Under the pieces are notes generated by a model. It searched no databases. It saw only the letters and a program-made list of their open reading frames with translations, and was not told the DNA's origin. A stretch of DNA of 64,000 nt from Diphasiastrum complanatum. Lineage: Eukaryota > Streptophyta > Lycopodiopsida > Lycopodiales > Lycopodiaceae. Made by a program: the position numbers and the translations under genes. The stretch's first letter is position 1, and each line of letters starts with the position of its first letter. The DNA is taken from contig CM055099.1 of the NCBI GenBank assembly GCA_029204225.1, positions 45,883,193 to 45,947,192 on the forward strand. The letters run 5' to 3'. Below are positions 22,796 to 37,200 of this stretch, one piece after another.

Positions 22796-23819
22796 TGTTG
22801 GATTTATACCTTCTACTCTCCTAAATCCCATTTTTAATATGCCTCCATTCTTGCTGCATATTTACCAACGTTGTCACGCAGCTCGCATATTTGAGCACAA
22901 ATTCGCAAAGACGAATAAAAGATGAAAGAATCACGAACACTGTGTTTCTACACAGTTTAAGGTGACAGGGGAAAAGGGGACACTATCCTACAGAATGTCG
23001 AAGGTGCCCTAAAAGCTAAGGCACCCTGTAAATCTTATCCTAAGGCCATTCGTAAGAGTGATCCACTTTTTGCATCATCACCAACATTCACTTCAGCGCT
23101 GGCTGACGTTGCACCCTTTCTACGCTCACTCCATGATGTTGCATTAACAGATTGGACAATGATTGCAGCCACCCATAATCTCCTACAGACAACACATCCA
23201 CTCTGTACTTTCAAATTGCATACCTATAATATTATGTATATATATTGGATACCATTCAAGAGGGATTGGATGTTAGATATACTTGATCTACCAATCTACT
23301 TGAGATTAAGATCAATCTAGATCAATTCTAGACATAAAATCCTAACAAGAACAATCATTAATGAAGGTAGGTGTACTTTCTGGTTTCACACGTGTGAAAC
23401 TCTGTTTGAGTATGGACTCCAACCTGAGAGTTAGATGAGAAGCGAGATAAGAAGAGACTAAGTGAAGAGGTTTCATTCCTCATTATAGACAAAATAAGCT
23501 TCTAGGGCATGCGGTTTCATCCGCTATTGTAATGTGCTCTACCATTATTAACTTGTATACATAATATACTTAATCTGATACAGCTCTTTGTTCTGCATTC
23601 AGATCTGTGTTAATATTGCTATGTTTGTTCTTCATTTTGTCTGATCTTTCTAGTTGCTCTTTCTGGTAATAGATGACTAACTTTTAGTCTTGTCTTTCAC
23701 ATATCATTTGCGATGTATTATCAGTCGAGCACAGTCTAGCTCTTTCGCGAATCATTCGCTTGTACTCCTCTTTTGTGAAAGACCGCTTTACGGTAGATTT
23801 CTGCATGAACCAAAAAATC
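22796..23819 (+). mobile_element. Copia C2 3' LTR
   Basis: It matches 8299-8845 and continues through the part lost from the 5' copy (23511 onward). The bases agtga at 23820-23824 match those before the 5' LTR (8294-8298), so the right edge is probably about 23819, although the last dinucleotide is TC rather than CA. A 178-bp segment (23259-23436) replaces about 20 bp of the 5' copy. Confidence 0.75.
23259..23436 (+). repeat. Foreign 178-bp segment inside C2 3' LTR
   Basis: LTR similarity stops after gataccattca and resumes at agaagcgagataag. The inserted stretch contains CACACGTGTG (23387-23396), as in the LTRs of the other copia family in this window. It may be an LTR scrap introduced by template switching or repair. 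The 5' copy carries about 20 unrelated bases at this place. Confidence 0.65.
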
Positions 23820-23902
23820 AGTGATTGTAATTTAATTTAAACAAATCCACAAATAAAATATGAATTATGACCAAAAGAAGTTCAACTTATGGGTAGGGAG
23901 AC

Positions 23903-24246
23903 TTACGAAATGGCCATGAAAAGAACCTTGGCAATCGGCTCTCCATTTAAAGCTCTCAACAGGAATCCCATATTGGTATTTGAGATAGTGTACTCTTGCT
24001 CCAGTAAAAATATAGAAGCAAGGGCAAATCGAATGAAGCTCTTGAGATTGGGATCTCTAATGTAAGAGAGTTTATATACCCATTTCTCAAGATAAGCTTC
24101 TTCTTGAAATACTTTGCTCTCCACGATAAAATACGCCTCTTGAAGCAGCACACATACTTTAGCACTAGGAAAATCATCTGAGTATGCACACCACTTGTAT
24201 GTTTCAGAAAATCAACATCATGGGGGACGCAACTACTAGTTATCAA
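23903..24246 (-). CDS. Unrecognised minus-strand ORF
   Basis: The frame reads LLQEAYFIVESKVFQEEAYL through NTNMGFLLRALNGEPIAKV to a stop at 23903. It has a protein-like composition without low complexity. It lies divergently next to the decayed gene starting at 24220 and overlaps it by a few bases. There is no recognised domain and no upstream regulatory evidence. It could be chance or the remnant of an exon. Confidence 0.25.
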
Positions 24247-24948
24247 AGACCAGAGAAATCAGGGAAAGCATTGGCACAAGTTCTATCAAAGGAATGAGAG
24301 AGGCACACCAAAGAACTCAATGAGCTGAAGAAAGAACTGAAAACTATGAGGAACCTCACTATTTAAAAAAGCAACGAGATCTTCAGTTTAGAAAGGTCTA
24401 GGGATACTTGGAAAAAACAATATCAACAAATAGAAGAAGTGAAAAGAATACAACAAGCCAAGCAACTTGCACATATTGAAAGCCAAGAAAGAACTATAGG
24501 TTGACTAATTTCAGAGGTAGCATCAAAGTATATCTCAATCCGCTCCTTGACAAGGGAAGTAGCCACTTACAAGTCACAAGAGAAGATTAGAGAACTAGAG
24601 GAGTCTTGAGCAGCTAAGGGGCATCTCCCTAATTTTCCACCCAAAATGAAAGAGCTGATTGTAGAACAGGTCTGCTTTGAGAATCTAGATTCTTACACTC
24701 TCTGTATATATCGGCTATGCTCGTTGTCCTAGCAAAAATTCGAGTTGCGGCCATCTACTAGTCACCAATCATCATCTAGAGTGGCCCATCATCTTAGGAT
24801 CCTTTGAGACATATGGTATGATTTGTGACAATCTACAAAAATTTGCTATCACCACAAGAAATCACAAGGAAAATACCATCAGGCTAAGCGGGCACTACGC
24901 ACATTGGATGAGATAATGGCTACTGTTACCATGAGGCCCAGCAAATAA
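24220..24948 (+). pseudogene. Unrecognised coiled-coil gene, 5' piece, with C-to-T type stops
   Basis: From ATG at 24220 (MGDATTSYQRPEKSGKALAQ) one frame runs 242 codons without a frameshift but with seven internal stops (five TGA, one TAA, one TAG). Each is one C-to-T change from Arg (CGA) or Gln (CAA/CAG). The Lys/Glu-rich heptad-like part (ELKKELKTM, SQEKIRELEES) suggests a coiled coil. The frame leads to the insertion point of copia C3 (TSD taaga at 24955-24959). Two more pieces of the same gene appear displaced at 26827-26994 (minus) and 30190-30329 (plus). The product is unknown; it may be a host gene or another element's ORF. Confidence 0.5.
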
Positions 24949-24959
24949 ACCCACTAAGA

Positions 24960-25614
24960 TGTTAGAAATAAGCAATTTTCACATGGTTTTTGATGTATCT
25001 TTGACATCTATGTGGATCCACACGTGTGAGTACCTGTCCACACATGTGAAATGACACTTGTAATATTCAAATCCATTTTTATTAGCTTTCATTTGAGCCT
25101 AATATGACATCTCCTAGATTATAGGAGTTAGGTCCTAGTTTGTAGGAATCTAGAAGGTCAACACAAACCACCAATGGATGATGTGGCAAACTTGATAGAT
25201 CTTATCCAAAGTGGATATGGATGAGTACAATGAGCTGTCCCACACGTGCTGGATGTATCTTAGAGAGAGATTATGATGATTTTATACTTGATCCATTATC
25301 GAGCAATGATGGAAAACATTGGTTTGTGAAGCAATCTTGGCGTTTACACTCTCTTAAGCACTTTCTTTGTGGATGAATGCTAAGTAAATGTTTAGTAAAC
25401 TATTTCTTTGTTATCAGGCCATACCATAGCTGTACTTCAAATGTGTGAAGCCGTGGGTCATCATTTTTTATTGTTCTTGCTTGGAAACACAAAGATTGTC
25501 AAGTAGAAGCTAGATTTGGAAGCTAGTCTTGATATAGATCAAGAACCAAAGCTACCAATCACTCTTTGTGATCATTTGTAGATCAAATTCAGTCCTTTAC
25601 TCTAAAATTTGACA
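24960..25614 (+). mobile_element. Copia C3 5' LTR
   Basis: It starts TGTTAGAAATAAGC and ends ...TTTGACA directly before a primer-binding site (TG...CA). It is preceded by taaga. Its 3' 390 bp match, in reverse complement, 27000-27397. It contains CACACGTGTG (25019-25028) and the variants CACACATGTG. Confidence 0.9.
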
Positions 25615-25626
25615 TGGTATCAGAGC
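25615..25626 (+). promoter_or_regulatory. C3 primer-binding site (initiator tRNA-Met)
   Basis: TGGTATCAGAGC abuts the LTR end, the standard copia site. Confidence 0.95.
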
Positions 25627-26237
25627 CAAGTCAAAGAGCTTAGTTGATGATCCAAAAATCTTCATTTTGGTGAAAGCATTTGTGTTAGATTCATTTTGAA
25701 GGAGGGCGACCTTTTCTAATAGTTTACTTGTAATGTTGAGGTTCAGATTAGTGTGTAAAGTTTAGATGTACTTCTCACACATGTGAGAGGCTGCTGGAGT
25801 TGTACTTTCACCAAAACTTTGTGTTTTTTCAATATTTGAGCTTCAAACAAGTTGTGAAGAGTGAAACTAGTGATGTGCTTATGAAAATCCATTGTTTCCA
25901 TTATAGATTTGATGAGTAAATGGTGTTAGAAGCTTATTAAACCTACAAATCCTTGAAAGAGAGTTTGAGGCTTATGTTTTTTAGTTCAAGAGTGCAACTA
26001 AAACCATTCTAAACACCATAGGAAGGCATTGGCACTTCCAAGAATCAAATCCAAGTTTCTAAGTGAATAGATTGTGTAGAATACACTTTCCCAAATCTTT
26101 TTGAGTTCAAGATCATTATAGATCTTTCTTCTTGAGTCTTGTGAGATTCAAGAGAGTAGCATTGTAGCTAAATTCCGAGAAAGAGTGAAGGGAGAGCCTT
26201 TGAATAGTACATTTGTTTTACTTGTTACTAGATAGAA

Positions 26238-26817
26238 TGGGTTCAATTAGAGCCTATCTTCTTGAGGCTAGTGAAAGGCTAAATTCTAATAATTATTCAA
26301 CTTGGAAAGTAAGAATGGAGTCTCTACTTGTGCTCCAAGATATGTATGATCTTGTCATAGGAGAGGAAGAAGAACCTTAAGGAGGGCAAGATCTAGTGAG
26401 GTACAAAAGGAGAGCTAGACTAGCATTACATTGGCTAAAAATGAATGTTAATAATGAACTTCTAAAGAAAGTGTCATCTTGTACCTCGGCTAAGGAGGCA
26501 TGGGACTACCTTAAAGGGATTTATAAATCCAAAAATACCTCTAGAGTGCTTATGAATAGAAACAAAGTTCTTCAAAGCATTAGAGTGAGTGAAGAGAGTG
26601 CTCAAGAGTATGTCTTGGGAATAAAATCTCTCAACAAAGAACTTTCCATCATTAGTGAGGGTATTCATGATGATGAACTTGTTCAAATCATTTTAAATGG
26701 TCTTGGATTTGAGCTCTCCAATCTTGTACAAAGCTTTGCTATTTAAGATGCACTACCTTCCATGGACAAGCTCCATAATGTGCTTGTGGCCGAGGAGAGT
26801 AGGATCCTTCATGTCAA
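26238..26817 (+). pseudogene. gag: Copia C3 gag, N-terminal two thirds
   Basis: It begins MGSIRAYLLEASERLN at 26238 after a 610-bp leader. It aligns closely with C1 gag: RMESLLVLQDMYDLV, RRARLALHWLKMNVNNELL, KEAWDYLKGIYKS, LVQIILNGLG. It has a TAA at about 26378 and another at about 26744 (QSFAI*DALP). Homology ends after LHNVLVAEESRILHV, just before the zinc-knuckle region, which is found inverted at 29.9-30.2 kb. Confidence 0.9.
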
Positions 26818-26826
26818 GCAAAGGAT

Positions 26827-26994
26827 TGTCATTAATAAACATGGGGTTTGCCCCCTCCAAGAAACTGTGCTGGAACATTTCATTTAGGGTCTTTTGTTCC
26901 TTTGCTGATCTATCTTGTACTTTGAGATAAAGTATGAGATTAAATTTGGCATCCAAAGGTTTGTTGGGATTACACCAGCGTTGTTTCAAATGTA
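26827..26994 (-). pseudogene. Displaced middle piece of the split gene (inverted)
   Basis: On the minus strand this reads LKQRWCNPNKPLDAKF, KVQDRSAKEQKTLNEMFQ, FLEGANPMFINDNPLL. It lies just outside the C3 3' LTR, separated by tctta (reverse complement of the taaga target duplication). Turned over, it continues the coding sense of 24220-24948, with one frame lesion in a C-run near 24937. It is the sequence originally to the right of the C3 insertion site. Confidence 0.6.
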
Positions 26995-26999
26995 TCTTA

Positions 27000-27397
27000 T
27001 GTCAAATTTCAGAGTAAAGGACTGAATTTGATCTACAAATGATCACAAAGAGTGATTGGTAGCTTCGGTTCTTGATCTATATCAAGACTAGCTTCCAAAT
27101 CTAGCTTCTACTTGACAATCTTTGTGTTTCCAAGCAAGAACAATAAAAAATGATGACCCACGACTTCACACATGTGAAGTACAGCTATTGTACGGCCTGA
27201 TAACAAAGAAATAGTTTACTAAACATTTACTTAGCATTCATCCACAAAGAAAGTGCTTAAGAGAGTGTAAATACCAAGATTGCTTCACAAACCAATGTTT
27301 CTCATCATTGCTCGATAATAGATCTATCATGGATCAAGTACAAAATCATCATAATCTCTCTCTAAGCTGCATCCAGCACGTGTGGGATAGCTCATTG
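27000..27397 (-). mobile_element. Copia C3 3' LTR, truncated and inverted
   Basis: Reverse complement of about 25228-25614, with its outer end at TGTCAAATTT (27000) flanked by tctta (26995-26999). The inner portion of the LTR, the polypurine tract and the RNase H C-terminus are missing. Confidence 0.9.
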
Positions 27398-27404
27398 AAG
27401 AAGA

Positions 27405-30214
27405 CACATGATGTAGCTTGATCTCCTTTGCTTGAACCTTTTCCCTCACAAAATGGTGAGCAATCTCTATGTGCTTGCTCCTTGCATGGAATGTGGGATT
27501 GGTTGCTAATGCTTGGCTTGATTGGTTGTCACAAAATATTATTGGCTACTCCTCGACCTCCATGACTTGCAACTCCACCAAAAGCCTCTTCAACCATAGG
27601 ATCTCCTTTGTTGTGGACGTTAGTGCCTTCCGATTCGGTTGAAGATAGAGAAATAGTATCTTGCTTTTTGGAAAGCCAAGACACTATGCCATTGCAAAGG
27701 AAGGTAACAAAAGCACTTGTGGACCTCCTATCCACCTTATCACCTGCAAAATCAGCATTTGAATATGCCCTTAAGGCAAGATTAGATCCATCATATAAAA
27801 TGCCAAAGTTCTTGGTAGCCAAGATGTACCTCAACACCCTTTTTGCATTTTTCCAATGACAAACCAATGGATTTTGCATAGATTGGCTTAGTTTACCTAC
27901 ACTATAACTTAGATCAGGCCTAATTATAGCAAATAGATCAAGGAGCCTACAAGTCTCCTATATAATGTGATGTCCTCAAAAGATGCTTCATCATCACTAT
28001 TGGAAAATTTTACATTTTGCTCCATAGGAGTTTCTACTCCTTTACAATCTTTCATTTCAAACTTTTCTAAGATAGAAGAAGCATATTTGGATTGACAAAT
28101 AAAACTCAAATCCTTGCCTCTTGAGACTTCTATTCCTAATATGAAATGAAGATTATCAAGGTCCACCATCTTAAACTCCTTAAACAATGCTACTTTCACT
28201 TCTTGTATAGCAACATGATCATTTCCACTAAGGATAATGTCATCAACATACAAAATGAGAATGATGATCTTACCATCATTGAATCTTAAGTACAAAGAAG
28301 GATCATAAGCACTTACAACAAACTTAATAGAGTTCAAGAAAGTATTCAACCTAGAGTACCAAGCTCTAGGTGCTTGTTTAAGCCCATAAAGGCTTCTTAG
28401 CAACAAACACACTTTTTCCTTTTGATCTTCTTTGATGAAGCCCTTGGGTTGCCTCATGAAAATTTCCTCTTCTAAATATCCATTGAGAAATGCATTGGTC
28501 ACATCAAGTTGAAATAGAGGCCAATTGAAAGTAGTTGCAAGAGAAATAATCAACCTTTTAGAAACTAGCTTAGCAATAGGAGCAAAAGTTTCATCAAAAT
28601 CTACTCCCTTGGTTTGCAAGAACCCTTTAGCCTTGCCTTGTGTTTGTTGATGCTCCCATCTTGATTGTACTTCAATCTATAGATCCATTTGTACTCAAGT
28701 GGCTTTCTTCCATGAGGAAGATCCACAAGCTTCCATGTAGGATTCTCCATAAGAGCATCATACTCCTTTTGCATGGCCTCCCTCCATTCTTGTGACTCCA
28801 TAGCTTCTTCAAAGCAACTTGGCTCATCAAACATAGAAGTTAAAAAAGTGTAAGAGGTAAGTGAATGTAGATCTTCCCTTTGTTCACCTTTGTCAACATA
28901 GGTGAGCCCTGAGGGCTCGGCCTTCCTTCTTGTAGATCTCCTTGGAGTTCTCGGATCTTGAGATGGATCTTCAAGATCTTGATCACATGTAGGCTCCTCC
29001 TCAAACCTTACAAGATCCTTGACATAAGATGGATTATAAGCTTTCTCATTCAACTTGTAGTAGTTACCTTCATCAAAAGTAACATCTCTACTCACTAAAA
29101 TCTTTTTATTGATTGGATTATAGACTCTATATCCTTTTCTATTTTCAGCATAACCAACAAAGATCCCCTTTATAGAAGTAGGATCATCCTTATTTCTTGT
29201 ATCTAATGCTTGAAAAACATAGCAAGTAGATCCTAAAATTCTTAGATCTTTAAGATTCGGCTTCTTACAAAATATAGCCTCATAAGATGTTATGCCTCCA
29301 ATGGGCTTACATGGCATTCTATTACACAAATAAGTTGCACAAATAATAGCCTCTCCCCAAAAGGACTTAGGTAGAGATGCATCTAACCTCAAAGCCTTAG
29401 CACACTCACAAAGTGTTCTATTCATCCTCTCGGCTATACCATTTTGTTGAGGACTATAAGTACATGTAAGTTCTCTCTTAATGCCATTGGATTTACAAAA
29501 CTCTATCATCTTGGTGGAGATATACTTTCCACCATTATCACTCCTCGATACTTAAATTCTAGCATCAAGTTGATTTTCAACTAGAGTTTTGAACTTAGCA
29601 AAAGCTTCAAACACTTTACTTTTGGAATCCAAAAGTTCAATCCAAGTGTATCTAGAGTAATCATCAATAAAAGATACATACATAGATGCACCTCCATTAG
29701 ATTCTTGAGAAAAAGAGTGTGTATCACTATGAATAAGATCTAATGCTTTTGTAGATCTAGTGGAAGAGATATCAAAAGGTAGCTTGTGTGCCTTTGAGAG
29801 ACTACAAGCTTCACATCTTTTTCCACACTTTGAGAGTGTTCTTGGAAGGCCGAGAGCAAGATCCTTGGTGCATAACATTTCCATAGATTTGAAGGCCAAA
29901 GCTCCACTTGATTGAGCTCCTCCTTCACCATGTTCACACTTCCAAGAAAAACATTAGCATCTAGCTTAAAAAGCCTTCCTTGCTTGAATCCCTTTACAGC
30001 CTTGTTTGCTCTCTCCTTGTGCATTCTTTTTCTTGTAACACTCGGCTGCAAAGTGCCCCTTCTTTCCACAAAAGAAGCACTTGAGTTTGGCTTTGTTCTT
30101 CTTTCCACCTTTGGAGCTTGATGATTGATCATCACTTTTGGTCTCCTTTTGTTGGATCTTCTTCTTTGACTTTGCCTTTCCTTTGCTTGATAAGTTTGCC
30201 TATGCATCTATGGA
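27405..30214 (-). pseudogene. pol: Copia C3 zinc knuckle and pol, inverted
   Basis: Read right to left: zinc knuckle CFFCGKKGHFAAEC (about 30040-30080), then a jump to KGFKQGRLFKLDANV. The protease (IDSG) and LWHKRLGHP blocks are therefore deleted. Integrase follows (LIHSDTHSFSQ, FIDDYSRYTWIELL, SDNGG, SPQQNGIAERMNRTL), then RT (RLKYNQDGSINKHKARL, frameshift about 28615, ETFAPIAKLV, YVDDIILSGND) and RNase H (VDRRSTSAFVTFLC, SLSSTESE), with a frameshift about 27635 and loss of the C-terminus. It belongs to the same family as C1. It completes the gag at 26238-26817, so both are halves of one element separated by an inversion. Confidence 0.92.
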
Positions 30215-30329
30215 TCAATTGGGAAGTCTTTATCCTGAATCAAAGCATGTAACAAGGCTTATGAGTGACGAGCATCCGATTTTTCCTCACCCACCACTAA
30301 TGCATCACACTAGACATAGTGTGTTTTGA
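30190..30329 (+). pseudogene. 3' piece of the split gene
   Basis: The frame reads DKFAYASMDQLGSLYPESKH, VTRLMSDEHPIFPHPPLMHH and stops TGA at 30327-30329. It lies immediately beyond the right inversion breakpoint and would follow INDNPLL of the inverted piece (26827-26994). An 11-bp inverted repeat (tcaagcaaagg, about 26816; cctttgcttga, about 30182) marks the two breakpoints. Confidence 0.45.
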
Positions 30330-30553
30330 ATCATTTGCTACAAACCCGAATAAAATGCATTCATGCCTTGCAATGCACATTAAATCTGAAGAGAAAAATG
30401 GGCATATCTTTCGCATTATTAAAATGGGCATATGTATCATTGATTAGGAGCCTGGATGGGACGTGTGTGAGAGGAAAGATTGGGTAACAAAAAATGCAGA
30501 GGGGATGGAGAGTGATGTACATAGTGTTTATACATATACAGTGAAAGAAAAAG

Positions 30554-33224
<2,671 letters not shown>

Positions 33225-34012
33225 TTACCTTAATTGTCGAGTGAGCTGCATTTGGCCTTGAAGTGCTACAAGAAGAAAAGAGATAATAAAGCAAGAAGGA
33301 AGGCAATGGAACTTCAGCAAATCAAGAGGGGGATGGCTTCAAAGAGGAGGAGTCACTCATGCCATGCATGTGTACATCTTCAATTTCTATGGAGGAGGAT
33401 CCTTGGTGGATTGATAGTGGGGTGAGCTCACATGTCACAAGGCAAAGAAAATATTTTTCTTCATTTTTTTCATGTTCTATTCTTGTTGCAAATGGTGCTA
33501 AATGTGAGATTCAGGGGATAGGAACCATTCCTATTTGGCTTGGATCAAGAAGGAGAGCAAAGTTTCAAAATGTCTTGTATGTTCCTTGTGTCTAGAAATT
33601 TGTTGAGTGTGAGTCAATTGATTGAAAATGGATGTAATGTCAACTTTTATCATCAAAAAAAGAAATGTCATTGCCCAAGGGATTAGAGATGGTAGACTTT
33701 TCAAAATTGATGTTTGTGTGAGATCTGATCACAATTTGGATGTGATGGAAGCCAAAGGAGAGCTTTTTTCTCAAGAGGAGAAAGTGGAGCCCTCAAATCC
33801 ATGGATGTTGACTTTGATGTAGGTATCAAGAATGATGTTTCAAGTGTGAATGAAAGTGCCTCTATTGTTGTTGGCGTCAAGGCTCAAGGAGGAGTCAAGT
33901 GAAGAAGAAGGTGTAGAGAATCAATCTCTACAACCAAGCACACCAAGGGGATCATCAAGATCCAAGGAGGAGCCATCAAGGCTTGTTTGCACGAGCAAGT
34001 GGTCGAGCATAC
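33225..34012 (+). pseudogene. pol: Copia remnant C6 (zinc-knuckle tail, protease, linker)
   Basis: Plus-strand pieces: half a zinc knuckle (LALKCYKKKRDNKARR), protease WWIDSGVSSHVTRQRKYF, then EIQGIGTIPIWLG, VLYVPCV with a stop, and AQGIRDGRLFKIDV. An abrupt jump leads to the acidic integrase-RT linker (EESSEEEGVENQS, TPRGSSRSKEEPSRL). Most of integrase and all of RT are absent. Deletion remnant; no LTRs found. Confidence 0.8.
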
Positions 34013-34086
34013 TATGTACCTAGTGTAGTTCCAAAAGTTAATATATGTTATCGATGTAATCCAAACATTACAGATATTATTAAGGA

Positions 34087-34250
34087 GTTGTCGACAATAG
34101 AATCCCACGTGCATATTATGCGTCAAAATATGCTATTGGATCTGTGTTAACTCGATCGGGTGACAAGAAAGACTTTCCTATTAGATTTTCTAGTCAACGA
34201 CTTAATGATGCTGAGGTGAACTTTTTCACCACATTACATGAAGTGCTTTG
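34087..34250 (+). pseudogene. Short gypsy RNase H remnant
   Basis: About 55 codons read YYASKYAIGSVLTRSGDKKD, FPIRFSSQRLNDAEVNF. This matches the gypsy RNase H core (D.S.yAiG.vL.Q...  FaSrqLn.aE.nY..te.E). No flanking pol sequence is recognisable. Confidence 0.65.
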
Positions 34251-37200
34251 TTCTAGATGTCAATGCACCATTTGCTCTCCTATTAGCAGCAGTTGCAGAG
34301 GCCTCAGTCTCTTCCATGCCCTCTCTCTAGCTATGTCTTTGGAATCTCTTCTCATTTTTCATTATTCAGACACAATGTAGAACAGAGGCTCAGAAGCTCT
34401 GTTGGTGCTTTCATATAGATTTACTACTTTTGCTATTCATCTACAAGTTCAGAACCTTTGTGTTCTCAGATTTTTGTATAGAGGTGTAGCAACCCCTCTT
34501 CTTTGTAGTGTCTAGACTCTATTGCACATATCTTTGTACTCTGCAAATGGTGAATAGAGATAATGTAAATCTGAGTGTTCTAAATCACACAACTTGTTTC
34601 TATTGTGAATACCTTCTATGATTTTCATGGTGATTCATTTTGGTAATAGAAAGTTTATGGCACTGTATTGTTTGTGCCTATACACAATGACTTGGACTGG
34701 AATTGATTAGTGAAGTGTCTCTAGTCTTCAATCTTGTGATTGCGCATATCATAGGAGTTAGATTCATGATAAGCTATTGTCAAGTTAACGGAAACACTGT
34801 GTGGCTTTCCCTTTTGCCGAAGTAATTGCTTTCTTGAGTCCACTCCCATTTGAATCTGAAAACCATAATGAAGTATTCAGTATCTTTCTCCTGGGTGTTT
34901 GTTTTCTTTGCAAGGTTGTACTGGCATCCCCTTACGGAAACATTTGTTGATGACTAGATGGCGATCATTTTATATTCCACTCCATTCATTCTTGGTTATT
35001 TCTGCTTTTGCATTAATAATGACAGTATTAGCCCTTTTATTACTCCCCAATAGGAACGATACCCGTTTATAGGATGTTTAGTCATTTTTTAGATTTTTGT
35101 TTCTATTTTTCAGATTCACAGGTTTCCATTCCGGTTTTTCAAAAATTTCAGTAGAGGAAGAGTGAAATCTGAGTTTCGACCGCCTTGAATTGTCATTCCA
35201 TTTTATTTTTCTATTTTTGGTTTCTTGTAGAGTCCTTAAAGTTATTTACAATTTGTCAAATATGTTTAGTTCTTGTTACGTACAGACTGAAGATCCTACA
35301 TCATGTCACATAAGCTATTGGTTTTCCGTATGCAAACCTTGATTCATGCTTTTCCAAGAGATGGTTTTATATTCTATTTTGTTTTGATTCTTTATTCACA
35401 AGATCTTCAAGCTCGATAAAGGCTTGTGTTTAGACTATGGTACTGTTCAAGGGATTGAAAGCTGCTGATTTTTCAATGTTCAACGAAGATAAAGACTTGT
35501 TGGTGTTGACCGAAAACAATTACTTATTATGATGTTGCTTAAAGATCTTTGCTATTCACAATGTTGCAGAGCTAAATTTTTAAAAATGGTTAACTATTTT
35601 ACATCTCCTCTCTGTCATCGCATTGCTAAATCATTGGAGAAATAGGAGTGCTCATTTTATGGACTGCTGCTGAAATCTAAACCAAGTTCTGGCTTTTGCA
35701 ATTTACCATTTGATTACACATACAATAACTAAAGACAGTACTATCAAAGCATGTCATGATCAAGGACTGCAGCCCGACTTCATCTCATGATCGTTCAATC
35801 TTTCAATAGTGTATGATGCTTGCGAGGCCGCTACGCAATTGAGGAGGGAGACATGTGGAGCCATGACTATGGCACTCTACTACAATCCATTAACTATAAG
35901 ATATATTCTAGCATAGGATAACGTCTTTACTTCTGCACATTGAGAGAGCTATACATTTTTGTGACACAATGTTTAGTGTGAAGAAAACATATTGCCACGT
36001 TAGAAATGGACAACAAATGTTAGTACATCAAATTTCATAGTTTTATGAGACCATCAATACAATGCACACAAATTTGTTATTTCTAGATTAATACATATTG
36101 GTCTAGCAATAGCCTGTATTCATTAAACAAAGTTTGATAAATTAATATGATAGGTGCATTAGTGAGGGCCCAACTTACAAATCCATTCAACGACATTTGC
36201 AAGGCCTTGAATTTCTTTTATTTTTGCACACATAAATTGGTGGACAAGCTCAACATACAACTCCCTATGCACATCATTATTTTCAAATAGAAACATCTTT
36301 TAACATGCATTCTCACTAGTCGAGCTTTATGATATGCCTACACACATATGTTTTTTTTTTCTCTGTCACAATTTTTTTTTAACTATCATAGGAAAAATTT
36401 ATGCTACATATGTTATCTCCTCATAGACATAAGCCTCTCCTCATTAGATCAGATTTTTATTTTTTAACCAGCTTCATTATAACCTTGTTTTAATGAAAAT
36501 CAACTAACTAGATTTTCTAGAAAATGACCATATCCAATATATATTCAATGTAGACCTAACCACATGTCATACACTTTAGCATAGGCTTTTTCCTCCTACA
36601 CAAAAAAACAATATTGTAGCATTCCTTGATGTCTTTATAGAATGCATTCTCACAATATATACTAGTCTACATTTTTTGACATACTCTTTGCATGCATGCA
36701 AATTGATCATTAAGCCACATTCTCATATCCAATAAAGTCTCACATCAACTGAAATTGCATTTTTACAATTTGATTGCAAAGTCAATGTTATAACTCAAAT
36801 TGGTTTGGAATAAAAGAAATTGAATTAAATGCAAGCAAAATTCACAAATTTCAACATGAACATATCATAGAATATTCAGTAGTTTTTATTAAGCATAAAA
36901 ATTGATAAAAATTATAGAAAATTATTCTAACTATTTTCTAATTTTTTATTATACATAATTTCAACTCAGCTCTATTTTAAAAATGTCCTAAAAAACATTA
37001 TGTGTAGAGTTTTTCTTTCAACTAACTTGACAAAATGATCTTCTAATTACCACTTGTATTAACTACTCATATCTTTAAAAATCATAATTCACAAAGGCTA
37101 CACACAAAATATAATTAAAATGATAAAAAAATATCCAATAAAATTAGTTTACATTTCACTAAAACCAAAAAATTAAACTACATTGAATAAATTCTGTAGA

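Noticed and set aside
34144-34380. Complete 78-codon ORF as a gene
   Set aside because: Only its first third matches gypsy RNase H; the rest is unrelated read-through.
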